DNA from: Caldicellulosiruptor acetigenus
GTDB lineage: Bacteria; Bacillota; Thermoanaerobacteria; Caldicellulosiruptorales; Caldicellulosiruptoraceae
Reading direction: 5' to 3'
Assembly: GCF_026914305.1 (NCBI RefSeq)
Contig: NZ_CP113866.1
Coordinates: 1,553,501 to 1,617,500 of the forward strand
DNA: 64,000 bases
Under the pieces are notes generated by a model. That model made no database searches, was not told where the DNA came from, and saw only the letters and a list, made by a program, of their open reading frames with translations. Position 1 is the stretch's first letter; the number at the start of each line of letters is the position of its first letter. This document shows positions 7,772-17,434 of the stretch, piece by piece. The position numbers were made by a program, and so were the translations under genes.

Positions 7772-8750
7772 ACATTTTTCTCATATATACATTGAAAGAG
7801 AGATTATTTCCCATCCGATTACAAAAATAATTTTAGATAAATTCCCTAACTCTGTTTTAGTAGAAATAGATAACTACAAAGAAGTTTTCTCAAGACCAAG
7901 ACAAAATTATAAACTTCAAGAGATTAGTAAAAAACTAATACTTGCTAAAAAGAAGGGTGAATTTCTATACCCTGGTCCTCCTCTGTGCCATGATTTTGGA
8001 TACAATCATTTTTATTATACCAGTCTCATTTTAAATTGCATCTTCAGCTGTGACTATTGTTTCTTGAAAGGAATGTACTCTTCTGCTAATATAGTAATAT
8101 TTGTTAACATAGAAGACTATTTTGAAGAGATTGACTCGGTTTTGAAAAGACATCCCTTGTACCTATCAGTGTCTTATGACACTGACATTATGGCATTTGA
8201 AAAAATTGTTCCTTTTTGCACCATGTTTATTGAATATGCAACTTCAAGAAAAGATTTGACAATTGAAATCAGGACAAAGACTGCAAACTATGAAGTTCTG
8301 CAAAGTCTAAAACCACCCGAGAACGTAATTTTAGCATGGACCTTGTCACCCCAAGAAATTATAGAAGAGTTTGAGCATAAAACTCCAAGTTTGTCTGCAA
8401 GGCTTGATGCAATCAAAAAGGCTATTGAAAATGAGTGGAATGTAAGACTTTGTTTTGATCCCCTTCTGTTTACCAATAATTGGAAAGAGATATATTTAAA
8501 GTTTATAAATAATGTGTTTGAAGAAATACAGCCCTCTAAAATTACAGATATTTCTGTTGGTGTATTCAGAATTCCAAAAGATTTTCTCAAGAGAATGAAA
8601 AAAGTATTCAAAAATGAAATTACTCTATTTCCTTATGAAGAAGAAAATGGTGTTTTTACTTATCCTTTTGAATTAAAAAAAGAGATGATGGACTTCTTCA
8701 TTTCAAATTTGAGTAAATTTGTTCCCAAATCAAAGATTTTTGTGATATAA
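7740..8750 (+). CDS. Spore photoproduct lyase-like radical SAM protein
   Basis: 336 aa. The radical SAM cluster motif CxxxCxxC is C100, C104 and C107 in LNCIFSCDYC, inside the SPL-type context YTSLILNCIFSCDYC. SPL enzymes repair thymine dimers (spore photoproduct) by a 5'-deoxyadenosyl radical. The start is TTG at 7740 after GGAGGGC, overlapping the upstream gene. Sequence alone does not separate true lyase from the wider SPL-like family present in non-sporulating relatives. A terminator follows at once. Confidence 0.78.
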   Translation: MKNSKNSLLAKHFSHIYIEREIISHPITKIILDKFPNSVLVEIDNYKEVFSRPRQNYKLQEISKKLILAKKKGEFLYPGPPLCHDFGYNHFYYTSLILNCIFSCDYCFLKGMYSSANIVIFVNIEDYFEEIDSVLKRHPLYLSVSYDTDIMAFEKIVPFCTMFIEYATSRKDLTIEIRTKTANYEVLQSLKPPENVILAWTLSPQEIIEEFEHKTPSLSARLDAIKKAIENEWNVRLCFDPLLFTNNWKEIYLKFINNVFEEIQPSKITDISVGVFRIPKDFLKRMKKVFKNEITLFPYEEENGVFTYPFELKKEMMDFFISNLSKFVPKSKIFVI

Positions 8751-8756
8751 AAAATA

Positions 8757-8782
8757 GCACCCAAAACTAGGGTGCATTTTTT
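8757..8782. terminator. Bidirectional rho-independent terminator
   Basis: GCACCC (8757-8762) and GGGTGC (8770-8775) form a stem with a 7-nt loop. T-rich runs follow on both strands. It separates the plus-strand radical SAM gene from the convergent minus-strand MFS gene. Confidence 0.85.
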
Positions 8783-8804
8783 CAAACTTTTATCTTAAAA
8801 TTAA

Positions 8805-10031
8805 TTATTTTTGATTTATGAGTGGTTTTAAGTAAAAAAGAGCAATCAAAATACCAACAATAGAGAGGATAGCTGTTATATAGAAGTTAAACGTATAGCT
8901 CCCAAAAATATCTCTAATCTTTCCAGAGATTAGGTTTCCTAAAATAGCCCCCGCTCCATAGCCAGTAAATAGAATACCATAATTTTTACTATAATGAATT
9001 GTTCCAAAAAATTGTGCAGTCGCAGTCGGAGCAATTGAAAGCCAACCACCTAAGCTCAACCACAACAAACTAAAAGTTATCATAAACAAAAGAGTCATTC
9101 CCTCTTTTGCAAAAAGCATACCGAACGACGCCAAAAACATTAAAGAAAAATTAAATATTGCCGCAAACCTCGGTGTAATTTTATCTGTGAGCCATCCAAA
9201 AAATGGTCGCCCAATTCCATTAAAAATAGCAAAGACAGAAACTGACGCAGCCGCAGCTTCAGCTGATAATTTTATTATTTCCTGCCCAACAGGGCTTGAT
9301 ATTCCAATTGCCATCAACCCACTCAGCGTCCCTATAACAAAGCAAAACCAAAGAGCCCAGAAGGTTTTTGTTTTTACCATCTCAGAAGAAGAATAAGAAA
9401 GTTTATCTTTTTTGATCTTAAACCCTTCATCAGTTGTTACTTCTCTAAATGGAAATTTTAATGGAATTGATAATAAAATAATAACAATCAGAAAAACTAC
9501 TCCTAATATTCTAAATGTTAAAAGAGGACCATACATCTCTATAAGTTTTCTTGCAATAGGTGCTGTAATAAGAGGCGACATGCCAAATCCTAAAACAGTC
9601 AACCCAACTGCAAATCCTCTTTTGTCTTCAAACCATTTCACAGAAACTGCAATCGGAACTCCATACGCAATTCCCACGCCAGTTCCAGCAATAATTCCAT
9701 ATCCCAGAATAAGATATATCAAACCATTAGAAAAACCTGCTAAAATCCAACCAATACCAACTAAAATTCCTCCAAGTATTGATACCATCCGCGGTCCAAA
9801 CTTATCTAAAACCCTTCCCGTAAGGGGCATCAAAATAGCATAAAATACGAGAAAAATCATGTATGGCAAACTACTTTCGGTTGCACTCAGCTTAAACAGT
9901 TGCTCCAGCGGTTTTCTAAACACACTCCATGAGTATACAGAACCAAGACATAAATTAATAATAAGTCCCAATAATATGTAAACATAACGACTTTTGTTGG
10001 TTACAAAATTCCCAGGATGATTTTTCGTCAC
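8805..10031 (-). CDS. MFS transporter, oxalate/formate antiporter (OFA)-like
   Basis: 408 aa with about 12 hydrophobic segments. The N-terminus [17 protein letters not shown] is typical of the OFA family (OxlT-like and related uncharacterised carriers), and [12 protein letters not shown] is the MFS motif A loop between TM2 and TM3. It is an inner-membrane transporter of a small carboxylate, exact substrate unknown. Its start overlaps the purE stop by 4 nt, so it is translated from the purK-purE transcript; why a carrier of this type is coupled to purine genes is unclear. Confidence 0.83.
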   Translation of the reverse strand: MTKNHPGNFVTNKSRYVYILLGLIINLCLGSVYSWSVFRKPLEQLFKLSATESSLPYMIFLVFYAILMPLTGRVLDKFGPRMVSILGGILVGIGWILAGFSNGLIYLILGYGIIAGTGVGIAYGVPIAVSVKWFEDKRGFAVGLTVLGFGMSPLITAPIARKLIEMYGPLLTFRILGVVFLIVIILLSIPLKFPFREVTTDEGFKIKKDKLSYSSSEMVKTKTFWALWFCFVIGTLSGLMAIGISSPVGQEIIKLSAEAAAASVSVFAIFNGIGRPFFGWLTDKITPRFAAIFNFSLMFLASFGMLFAKEGMTLLFMITFSLLWLSLGGWLSIAPTATAQFFGTIHYSKNYGILFTGYGAGAILGNLISGKIRDIFGSYTFNFYITAILSIVGILIALFYLKPLINQK

Positions 10032-10555
10032 CCATCCTGCCTCCTTTTAAGATATTCTTCATACCCAACACTTTCTAAGCCTTTAGCTTTTTCTTCTACT
10101 TCTAATCTCATTTTTTCTTTATATTCAACCACCTTTTGTCTGATATTGGGATACTTTATACCAAGGATTTCAGCTGCCAAAATACCAGCATTTTTGGCAT
10201 TATTTATCGCTACCGTTGCAACAGGCACTCCTGCTGGCATTTGCACAATTGACATAAGAGAATCCAGACCATTTAAAGAAGAAGTTTTTACTGGAACGCC
10301 AATAACCGGCAAAGATGAAATTGAAGCAACCATGCCAGGAAGGTGTGCAGCACCGCCAGCCCCAGCAATAATTACTTCTATCCCCCGTACTTCTGCCTCT
10401 TTTGCATATTTGAACATCCTCTCAGGAGTTCTGTGAGCGGAAACAATTGTTATCTCATACTCTATCCCAAAATCTTCTAAAACTTTTGCCGCCTCTTTCA
10501 TAACAGGAAGGTCAGAATCGCTCCCCATAATAATTCCAACAAGTGGTTTTTTCAT
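10028..10555 (-). CDS. purE: N5-carboxyaminoimidazole ribonucleotide mutase
   Basis: About 175 aa. The motifs GSDSDLP and SAHRTPERM carry the class I PurE substrate and catalytic residues. It converts N5-CAIR from PurK to CAIR in de novo purine synthesis. The preferred ATG at 10555 follows GGAGGTGTAATTTTG, and the Shine-Dalgarno lies inside the last codons of purK. A TTG directly before it is also in frame. Gene order is purK then purE, the reverse of the usual arrangement. Confidence 0.95.
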   Translation of the reverse strand: MKKPLVGIIMGSDSDLPVMKEAAKVLEDFGIEYEITIVSAHRTPERMFKYAKEAEVRGIEVIIAGAGGAAHLPGMVASISSLPVIGVPVKTSSLNGLDSLMSIVQMPAGVPVATVAINNAKNAGILAAEILGIKYPNIRQKVVEYKEKMRLEVEEKAKGLESVGYEEYLKRRQDG

Positions 10556-10560
10556 CAAAA

Positions 10561-11727
10561 TTACACCTCCGCTTTAATTTTGAGTACTTCTTTAACCCTC
10601 TTTGCTTTTTCAATTGCTACTTCCAAGTTGTCATCAAGTATTGTCACATGCCCCATTTTTCTAAAAGGTGCTGTCATCTTCTTACCATAGAAATGAAACG
10701 AAACTCCTTCTATAGACAAACTTTCTGCCAAGCCCTCTATCTTTGGTTTTCCTTTATAATCTTTTTCGCCCAAGAGGTTTATCATGACAGCCGGTGAAAG
10801 TTGCCTTGTAGAGCCGAGTGGCAAGTCGCAGATTGCTCTTATATGCTGTTCAAACTGACTTGTAACACATGCTTCTATTGTATAATGCCCAGAGTTATGT
10901 GGTCTTGGAGCAACTTCATTTATTAAAATTTCGTCATCCTTTGTCAAAAACAGCTCAACTCCAAACACGCCAACACCATCCAGCACTTCAACCACCTTGA
11001 TTGCTATTTCTTTTGCTTTTTGTGCTATCTTTTCGTCAATCCTAGCAGGTGCAACTAAAAAATCAAGAATGTTAGCTGACTGCTCAAAAACCATCTCAAC
11101 AACAGGATAGCTTTTAACATCTCCTCTTTTGTTTCTGGCAACCATCACTGCCAATTCCTTTTTTATGTCAACTAACTCTTCTACAAAAGATTCTGTCTTA
11201 AGTACTTTATTTAAATCCTCTTTGTCCTTTATTACAACAACACCTCTTCCATCATAACCGCCTTTTGAAGATTTTTGGACACACGGGAAACCAAACTTCT
11301 CAAAAAAAGATACATCCAAATGAGTTACCTTTTCAAACCTTGGTACGGGGAGGTTAGCGTTTTTAAACATTTGCTTTTGTTTGTATTTGTCTTGAATAAT
11401 CTCTAAACAATAAGGCGACGGATATATTTGATATCCCTTATCGTAAAGGTCTCTTAACACTTGAGTGTTGATATGTTCTATCTCGTAAGTGGTGATATCA
11501 CTTTTTTCAACAAGCTCTTTTAACTTTTCAGAGTTGTAAAAATCACTCACAATTAGCTCATCAGAGACTGAAGCAGCAGGACACTCAGGGCTTGGGTCTA
11601 AAGAGATGACATAAAAGCCCATCTGTTTTGCCTTTTGCGCAAGCATCTTACCCAGCTGTCCGCCACCAATAATTCCAATTTTCTTTATGGGAAAACCAAA
11701 AGTGCTGTGATGCATATCTCTTTTCAT
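10561..11727 (-). CDS. purK: N5-carboxyaminoimidazole ribonucleotide synthase
   Basis: About 388 aa, an ATP-grasp enzyme that makes N5-CAIR from AIR, bicarbonate and ATP. The N-terminal nucleotide-binding turn is [12 protein letters not shown], the ATP-grasp glycine loop is [11 protein letters not shown], and the metal/phosphate segment [13 protein letters not shown] is intact. The frame opens at 11790, but AAAGGAG precedes the ATG at 11727 and another ATG lies at 11715. The upstream part of the frame overlaps a terminator and is unlikely to be coding. Confidence 0.94.
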   Translation of the reverse strand: MKRDMHHSTFGFPIKKIGIIGGGQLGKMLAQKAKQMGFYVISLDPSPECPAASVSDELIVSDFYNSEKLKELVEKSDITTYEIEHINTQVLRDLYDKGYQIYPSPYCLEIIQDKYKQKQMFKNANLPVPRFEKVTHLDVSFFEKFGFPCVQKSSKGGYDGRGVVVIKDKEDLNKVLKTESFVEELVDIKKELAVMVARNKRGDVKSYPVVEMVFEQSANILDFLVAPARIDEKIAQKAKEIAIKVVEVLDGVGVFGVELFLTKDDEILINEVAPRPHNSGHYTIEACVTSQFEQHIRAICDLPLGSTRQLSPAVMINLLGEKDYKGKPKIEGLAESLSIEGVSFHFYGKKMTAPFRKMGHVTILDDNLEVAIEKAKRVKEVLKIKAEV

Positions 11728-11762
11728 CTCTCCTTTCCAAATATAGTTTACCACAAACTCTT

Positions 11763-11817
11763 CAAAAAACAATAAATGACCTCCCCACAAAATATTCTTT
11801 GCAGGGAGGTATTGTTT
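11763..11817 (-). terminator. Rho-independent terminator after the DUF4914 gene
   Basis: ACCTCCC (11779-11785) pairs with GGGAGGT (11804-11810), extended by CAAT/ATTG. On the minus strand it is followed by a run of T (11763-11769). It sits 5-50 nt after the stop of the PEPCK-like gene and ahead of purK. Confidence 0.8.
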
Positions 11818-11821
11818 TTGT

Positions 11822-13690
11822 CTATTTTATCAAAGATACATAATCATCTAAGCTTCCATCATCTAAGCAGCATTCTATAATTTTTCTTCCAAGGGGATGT
11901 AAATCCAATGTTTTGAATTTTATAATCTCTTTCTTAAAGAATTCTGTCAAAATCTTTGCTCCTTCCATATAGCCTTCTTCTCCAACCTCCTGCTGAAGGT
12001 CAACCTGGAGTAAAAACTTTGGTATATAAGTTCCTTCAACTTTCATGTATTCAAGTGCCCATCCCAAAAGCGGCAGCTTTGCAGGCTTTAGCTGGTCAGG
12101 TCTTAATTTTACATTACCTCTTTTTGCTAAATACTCTCTTGTTATCCATTGCGGCATAAAACCAACCTTGTACGCACCTATGTGCTGGTTTGGAATGAGA
12201 ATATACTGGGTCTTTGTAAACTGCAAAATCTGTTCAAGCAAAAGATTTGCTTGCTTTACCATAAGTCCTGTTGCAAATGGCCAGTAAGAACCAACTCCTT
12301 CAGAACTTAATGCTTCTGCCTGTGTTATGCTTGGATTTGCATGGCCGCGGGGACTAACAAGCCTCCACAGCCATGCCAATGCAGGTGGTAAAAGGTGAAA
12401 CATCCCTATAATACCGTAAGTCGGCTTTTGTTTAGTGCAAGGTGGTGTTCTCACTCCAAAGCTTCGTATGTCAACCTCAACAGGTTCATCCACAATGTTC
12501 GGAATAAACCTGCGAGGCAAAATAACTCTTGGGTTAGGACAAGGTTTTCCTGGCTCATCCATTGTGTGTTCCCATATAAGACAGGTTGAACCAGGCACAC
12601 CTTCTAAATTCAAGAATATTAACGGCTCCGGTGGATGAATGCAAAGCCTTTCAAGCTGTGGGTCTGTACCGTAATGTGGAATATTATCAAGCCTTACAAA
12701 CCAACCTTGTTCAGCGTCTTTTACAACCATTTTCGAACCCTTTTGAAGGCTGGGATGGACAAGTGCTATATCGTCTGTCACGGGATGTATCTCGCAGGAT
12801 TCTTTTATCTCAAGGTAAATTCTTTCTTTGGTTATAATATTTTCTCCAAGCAAAACTCTATTGTCTTTTTCTCTATGCATCTGCTGGCACATTTCGCTCT
12901 TTCCGCCACCACTTGCTCCCTCGTGCATGATTGTTATCACATTGTCGTATGGTGTAACAATCCTGACTGTTGAAGCATGAGCTGCAACCCAGCCTTCCAT
13001 TTCGCCAATGTTCAAAAGTACACCATATACTCCCTTTTTAGCACTTGGTCCTGGGTACAAGTTATATGAAAATATTTCATGGACGCCATTTAACCTATTG
13101 TGCACAACCACTTGTTTACCGTTAAAATGTGTATGTCTAAAAGGTGGAGCTACATATATCACTGCTTTTGGTTCAAAAACATCAATCTTTTCAAATTCGC
13201 TTTTTGGAATAAACCCCTGAATATCAGCAAGAGCAAATCCAAAAAATGCAGCATTAGCTGGAGCTATGACCAAAGCAGGATAACCATGTTCCTTTCCACC
13301 AGCATAGAAGCCATACACTATTAATTCTTGCTTTTTTAACCACTCAAATGTTTCTTTTCTTACGGCTTCAAAATTGTCTCCATAAATATCTTTGTATCTC
13401 TGCTTATCAGTTTCACCATCATCACCAATAATTAAGCTATCTGGGTCTCTTCTTCTCATGTACACATCAGGATAATTCACAACAATACCATTTTTACATC
13501 TTGTAACTATTGCCTCAACCACTTCGCCCTTACCTTCTACCTCATACTTTACCTCAAACACCATATTATCTTTTCCACCAAGGGATAAATCTATAAAATC
13601 AAGTCTCTTTTCTGGCATAATTATTCCTTTGCAGCTGCTTAAAATTTCATACACTTCATCTTTTACCTTTAAGTTTAGAAGCTTGACCAT
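11822..13690 (-). CDS. DUF4914 family, phosphoenolpyruvate carboxykinase-like P-loop protein
   Basis: 622 aa. A kinase-type P-loop GASGGGKS is at 258-265, after HE, as in PEPCK where this loop binds the nucleotide phosphates. Other PEPCK-like pieces are the metal-site candidates in TGDDDG-poor flanks and a late DIRSFGVRTPPC segment. I match it by memory to the large DUF4914 family, which is annotated as PEPCK-related. If active it would interconvert oxaloacetate and PEP, but function has not been inferred beyond the fold. The start is ATG at 13690 after AGGAGGT, 33 nt from the upstream gene, so the two are probably co-transcribed. Confidence 0.68.
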   Translation of the reverse strand: MVKLLNLKVKDEVYEILSSCKGIIMPEKRLDFIDLSLGGKDNMVFEVKYEVEGKGEVVEAIVTRCKNGIVVNYPDVYMRRRDPDSLIIGDDGETDKQRYKDIYGDNFEAVRKETFEWLKKQELIVYGFYAGGKEHGYPALVIAPANAAFFGFALADIQGFIPKSEFEKIDVFEPKAVIYVAPPFRHTHFNGKQVVVHNRLNGVHEIFSYNLYPGPSAKKGVYGVLLNIGEMEGWVAAHASTVRIVTPYDNVITIMHEGASGGGKSEMCQQMHREKDNRVLLGENIITKERIYLEIKESCEIHPVTDDIALVHPSLQKGSKMVVKDAEQGWFVRLDNIPHYGTDPQLERLCIHPPEPLIFLNLEGVPGSTCLIWEHTMDEPGKPCPNPRVILPRRFIPNIVDEPVEVDIRSFGVRTPPCTKQKPTYGIIGMFHLLPPALAWLWRLVSPRGHANPSITQAEALSSEGVGSYWPFATGLMVKQANLLLEQILQFTKTQYILIPNQHIGAYKVGFMPQWITREYLAKRGNVKLRPDQLKPAKLPLLGWALEYMKVEGTYIPKFLLQVDLQQEVGEEGYMEGAKILTEFFKKEIIKFKTLDLHPLGRKIIECCLDDGSLDDYVSLIK

Positions 13691-13722
13691 CGCAATATAT
13701 ACCTCCTATTAAGAAGAATTTT

Positions 13723-14148
13723 TCAGTTACTTTCAATAAACTCAATCTTCTCAATCAAAAGTTTTAGAAGATATCTGTAGTTTTCAATTACTTCTTTGGT
13801 TTGCCTGAAATACTCCCCATTTTCTTTGAAAAATTCCACAACATAATACTCCAAACATTGCACAACAATTTTCAAGTCTTTGAGAAAATTTTTATCTTTC
13901 CTTATATAAAAGTTAAGAGTTTTGGTGTTTAGGCGAAATACATCCAACAAAACAAGTGGTAAGGCCCACAGGTCAATATAGCTTCCGTCCCAAAAATATT
14001 TATAAAAGAAGCCTGTCAAAAATGGATTTGTCTCACAGTATTCTTTAAAAAATTTCTCTATGAGTATAAAAAATGTTTTTCTTGTAAACAGTTTTGACGG
14101 TAAATCCTGAGTCTTGTAGAGGTTTGCCTCATAAATTTCAGCAAACAA
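13723..14148 (-). CDS. Conserved small protein of unknown function
   Basis: 141 aa, not recognised. It is rich in Phe, Tyr and Lys, mostly helical in appearance, with no signal peptide or clear membrane segment. The start is TTG at 14148, supported by AAGGAGGT 8 nt upstream. It shares a short transcript with the DUF4914 gene just downstream, so it may serve the same process. Confidence 0.6.
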   Translation of the reverse strand: MFAEIYEANLYKTQDLPSKLFTRKTFFILIEKFFKEYCETNPFLTGFFYKYFWDGSYIDLWALPLVLLDVFRLNTKTLNFYIRKDKNFLKDLKIVVQCLEYYVVEFFKENGEYFRQTKEVIENYRYLLKLLIEKIEFIESN

Positions 14149-14192
14149 TACAAATACCTCCTTAATTTGTAATCATCACCTCTGCAGGGCAT

Positions 14193-14242
14193 CAAAAAAG
14201 GCCAATATTTGCAAAGCCTTTTTTCCCCTGCAAATATTGGCC
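14193..14242 (-). terminator. Strong rho-independent terminator
   Basis: A perfect 14-bp stem, GGCCAATATTTGCA (14200-14213) with TGCAAATATTGGCC (14229-14242), is followed on the minus strand by TTTTTT. It ends the DUF2294 transcript. A second small palindrome (GGCCAATAAATTGGCC-like, about 14255-14270) lies between it and the gene. Confidence 0.88.
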
Positions 14243-14291
14243 TACCTTGCAACTGGCCAATTTATTGGCCCTTTGCTTGGTCTGCCAAATT

Positions 14292-14666
14292 TTACTGACT
14301 TAATTTTTTTTCTAAGTTTTCATTTAGGGTTATTACAATTACTTTTTCACCATTTACTGTGTTTACATCTGAGTATATGCCCGCAATGTCAACATCAATT
14401 ACCTGTTTTATTAAGTTTGCCAAATCCTCTTTTGCATTCTCAAACAAAGTTGCTCTCACCTTTTTGATAAGTTCAATGCCTTCCTTAGTTTGCGCAAGCC
14501 TTTTTTCTGTAGGACTTAAAAAACCAATTAGTCTCACAACAATAATATCCTCTGTAATTATAGTTTTTATCTGCTTTGGTCCTCTGCCCATGTATTCTAT
14601 TTCGAACTTGCTTACCGCCTCGCTGATTTTTGCCTCTATCTGCCCTTTTGTCATTTTGTCAGTCAA
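14292..14666 (-). CDS. DUF2294 domain protein
   Basis: 124 aa. It matches the DUF2294 pattern I recognise: KGQIEAKISEAVSKFEIEYMGRGPK, then TVNGEKVIVITL near the end. The biochemical role is not known; no catalytic motif or membrane segment is visible. It is monocistronic, with its own promoter at 14700-14728 and terminator at 14193-14242. Confidence 0.75.
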   Translation of the reverse strand: MTDKMTKGQIEAKISEAVSKFEIEYMGRGPKQIKTIITEDIIVVRLIGFLSPTEKRLAQTKEGIELIKKVRATLFENAKEDLANLIKQVIDVDIAGIYSDVNTVNGEKVIVITLNENLEKKLSQ

Positions 14667-14699
14667 TAACCTTCCCTGTCTAACTTAAGTCTTGATTTA

Positions 14700-14728
14700 A
14701 GTATAGCAAAATGAAATTTGGATGTCAA
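14700..14728 (-). promoter_or_regulatory. Sigma-A promoter of the DUF2294 gene
   Basis: On the minus strand TTGACA (14723-14728) and TATACT (14700-14705) are 17 bp apart, about 34 nt upstream of the start codon. Confidence 0.78.
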
Positions 14729-14842
14729 TATATTTCAATTAATTTTTCCTGCATGCTACTAACCTCTTGATTTTTCTTAATTTTAAAAATTCAACTTTGT
14801 ATAAATTGCAACTTTAATTTTCCCATTATGCACCTTAATATA

Positions 14843-14885
14843 AAAAAGGCAGGGCTGTGTTTTTTCTCACACAACCCCGCCTTTT
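14843..14885. terminator. Bidirectional terminator after hcp
   Basis: A long interrupted stem (AGGC.GGG..TGTG against CACA..CCC.GCCT) has T-runs on both sides. It ends the hcp transcript on the minus strand. The rest of the 14729-14842 interval shows nothing else I can name. Confidence 0.8.
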
Positions 14886-14897
14886 ACCCTATTTCGC

Positions 14898-16547
14898 TTA
14901 TTTTTTTGACAAAATTTCATTCAAATCATTCTCGGGGTTTGAAATAGGTTTTATATTGAATCTCTCAACAAGTACCTGCAGAATATTTGGTGAAACAAAT
15001 GCTGGCAGTGATGGACCCAAATAGATGTTTTTAATACCAAGGGATAGCAGTGTCAAAAGTATCGCTACTGCTTTTTGTTCAAACCATGAAAGGACAAGTG
15101 TAAGCGGCAAGTCATTTACATCAACTCCAAAAGCTTTTGCAAGTTCAATTGCGATGATGATTGCAGAATATGCATCGTTGCACTGGCCAACATCTAAAAG
15201 CCTTGGAAATTCACCAATTGAGCCAAAGTCTTTCTTATTGAATCTATACTTTCCACACGCAAGCGTCAAAATAAGCGTGTCTTTTGGAGTTTTTTCAGCA
15301 AACTCTGTATAGTAGTTTCTACCTGGCTTTGCACCATCACATCCACCAATCAGGAAGAAATGCTTGATCTGACCACTTTTTACAGCCTCAATTATCTTGT
15401 TTGCAACACCAAGCACAGTGTTGTGAGCAAATCCAACAAGGATTTTCTTTTCTTCTTCGTCTTCCTGCCAACCACCAAGCTCTAATGCCTTTTGGATAAT
15501 TGGTGTGAAATCCTTTTTGCCATTTACTTCTTCAATGTGTGCAACACCATCAAACCCAACAACACCCGTTGTAAATATTCTGTCTTTGTAACTGTCGCGT
15601 GGTTTTTGCAAACAGTTTGTAGTCATCAAGATACAACCTGGAATGCCGTCAAATTCCTTCTGCTGGTCCTGCCATGCACCACCATAGTTACCAACAAGAT
15701 GTTTGTACTTCTTTAGCTCTGGATAACCATGTGCTGGAAGCATCTCACCGTGTGTATAGATATTTATTCCTTTTCCTTCTGTTTGCTCTAAAAGATCTTT
15801 TAAGTCTTTCAAATCATGCCCAGAGACAATTATAAATGGTCCTTTTTTCTTGGAAATCAAAACTTCTGTTGGCCGTGGATGACCAAAAGTCTCAGTGTGA
15901 GCTTTGTCCAAAATTTCCATACATCTAAAATTCTTCTTTCCAAGTTCCATACAGAGGTTGTAAAGCTCCTCTGCTGACAAATTGCTGTCCAGCGTTTTTG
16001 CAAGTGCTGTAAAGAAGAAATTGTTCACATCATCATCCTTGTAGCCAAGCCTATATGCATGATGAGCATATGCAGCCATTCCTTTTAAGCCATAAATAAG
16101 GAGCTCTCTTAAAGACCTGATATCATCATCAATGTCATCTGCCAAAATTCCAACCTTTTTCCCATCTGCTATCATCTTTTCAACATCTTCTGGTGGTCGA
16201 TAGTAAACGGCAGCCGGTAGATTATCTAAGTTTGAAACTTGATTTTTTAGATTTTCTTTCACACTGTCTGCTTCAAGAATATACCTTACAAATCTTTTCT
16301 CATCAAAGTTCACATTTGTAAGAGTAGAAAATAGAGCATCCATCATGAATTTGGTTGTACCTTCGTCAATCTTTTTTCCTTCAGCTAAAATTTTGCTACC
16401 CAAGTATGCAATGCCTTTTAACTGGTACAAAAGCAAATCCTGAAGTGTGGCAACTCTGCTGTCTTTACCGCAAACACCTACCTTTGTACAGCCTTTTCCA
16501 CCTGCTGTCTGCTCGCATTGGAAACAAAACATATCAGTTTGGATCAT
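14898..16547 (-). CDS. hcp: Hybrid cluster protein (hydroxylamine reductase)
   Basis: 549 aa, full length for class I Hcp. The N-terminal cluster ligands are CFQCEQTAGGKGC followed by GVC. Hybrid-cluster ligands appear later in HGEMLPAHGYPE, TTNCLQ, GGCDGAKPGR and QCNDAYS. Hcp handles nitric oxide or hydroxylamine under anaerobic nitrosative stress. It lies 48 nt after the ferredoxin-like gene and a Crp/Fnr regulator is divergent, the typical hcp-regulator arrangement. Confidence 0.96.
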   Translation of the reverse strand: MIQTDMFCFQCEQTAGGKGCTKVGVCGKDSRVATLQDLLLYQLKGIAYLGSKILAEGKKIDEGTTKFMMDALFSTLTNVNFDEKRFVRYILEADSVKENLKNQVSNLDNLPAAVYYRPPEDVEKMIADGKKVGILADDIDDDIRSLRELLIYGLKGMAAYAHHAYRLGYKDDDVNNFFFTALAKTLDSNLSAEELYNLCMELGKKNFRCMEILDKAHTETFGHPRPTEVLISKKKGPFIIVSGHDLKDLKDLLEQTEGKGINIYTHGEMLPAHGYPELKKYKHLVGNYGGAWQDQQKEFDGIPGCILMTTNCLQKPRDSYKDRIFTTGVVGFDGVAHIEEVNGKKDFTPIIQKALELGGWQEDEEEKKILVGFAHNTVLGVANKIIEAVKSGQIKHFFLIGGCDGAKPGRNYYTEFAEKTPKDTLILTLACGKYRFNKKDFGSIGEFPRLLDVGQCNDAYSAIIIAIELAKAFGVDVNDLPLTLVLSWFEQKAVAILLTLLSLGIKNIYLGPSLPAFVSPNILQVLVERFNIKPISNPENDLNEILSKK

Positions 16548-16595
16548 CTCAAAATAGCACCTCCCAAAATATTATCAGTTTTTATTTACCCAAAA

Positions 16596-17324
16596 TTATT
16601 CTTTTATACCACCATCGGTGGTAATTGTTACCTCTTGATACGGCAAAATCTTCTGTGCCTGAAGCATGGCCTTTTTAACTATGCTTGCAATACCATTGCA
16701 ACAAGGAACTTCCATCTTAACAACTGTGATGCTCTTTATGTTATGACTTTGAATAATTTCTAAGATTTTTTCATAGAAGTATTCAATATTGTCAAGCTTT
16801 GGACATCCTATTATTGTCACTTTTCCTTTCATAAAATCTCTGTGGAAAGACGCATATGCATATGCAACACAGTCAGCCGCAATGAGTAGATGCGCGTTGT
16901 CAAAAAACTTTGCATAAGGATTAACAAGATTTAGCTGCACCGGCCAGTTAACAAGTTGAGATAATTCTTCTTTGCTCTCTTCTACCTTTTGATTTTTCTC
17001 CTCTGAAGCTTCGAGCATGTTACTTCTTTCAATTACTCTCTCCTGAGAACCAGGGCACATACATGAAAACTGCTCATGCTGTTTTTTCTGATTGAGTCTT
17101 TCTTCCACAGCCTTTTCATTGAATGGTTTTGCTTCTGCTTCAATTATCTCAATCGCCCCTGTTGGGCAAACAGGAAGACAGTTGCCAAGTCCGTCACAGT
17201 ATTCTTCACTTACAAGTTTTGCCTTGCCATTTACAAGCTCAATCGCACCCTCAACACAAGCATTCACACACAGTCCGCACCCATTGCACTTTTCCTCGTT
17301 GATCTTTACAATCTTTCTTATCAT
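16596..17324 (-). CDS. 4Fe-4S ferredoxin-domain protein, Hcp partner
   Basis: About 242 aa from the ATG at 17324, which follows GAGGGATGG. The frame is open to 17354 but that part covers the promoter. The first cluster motif is C13, C16, C19, C23. The second has only three standard cysteines (EYCDGLGNCLPVCP). A CMC and a later IGCPKLD and PCCNG give further possible ligands. It probably passes electrons to Hcp. The middle (about residues 90-130) is a charged linker. Confidence 0.85.
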   Translation of the reverse strand: MIRKIVKINEEKCNGCGLCVNACVEGAIELVNGKAKLVSEEYCDGLGNCLPVCPTGAIEIIEAEAKPFNEKAVEERLNQKKQHEQFSCMCPGSQERVIERSNMLEASEEKNQKVEESKEELSQLVNWPVQLNLVNPYAKFFDNAHLLIAADCVAYAYASFHRDFMKGKVTIIGCPKLDNIEYFYEKILEIIQSHNIKSITVVKMEVPCCNGIASIVKKAMLQAQKILPYQEVTITTDGGIKE

Positions 17325-17353
17325 TTTCAACCATCCCTCTCTGTTTACTTGCA

Positions 17354-17400
17354 ATTATATTTTATATGGTTTAGAATATATTTGCGGTAACATATGTTAC
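17354..17400 (-). promoter_or_regulatory. Palindromic operator in the hcp / regulator divergent region
   Basis: A perfect 14-bp palindrome, GTAACATATGTTAC, is at 17387-17400. On the minus strand a TATAAT (17354-17359) lies downstream without a decent -35. The palindrome centre is about 40-46 bp ahead of the likely start site, the position used by class II Crp/Fnr-type activators. The divergent gene encodes such a regulator. Confidence 0.72.
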
Positions 17401-17434
17401 AGTTTTATATGCATTTTAAAGAAGGTGAAAATCG

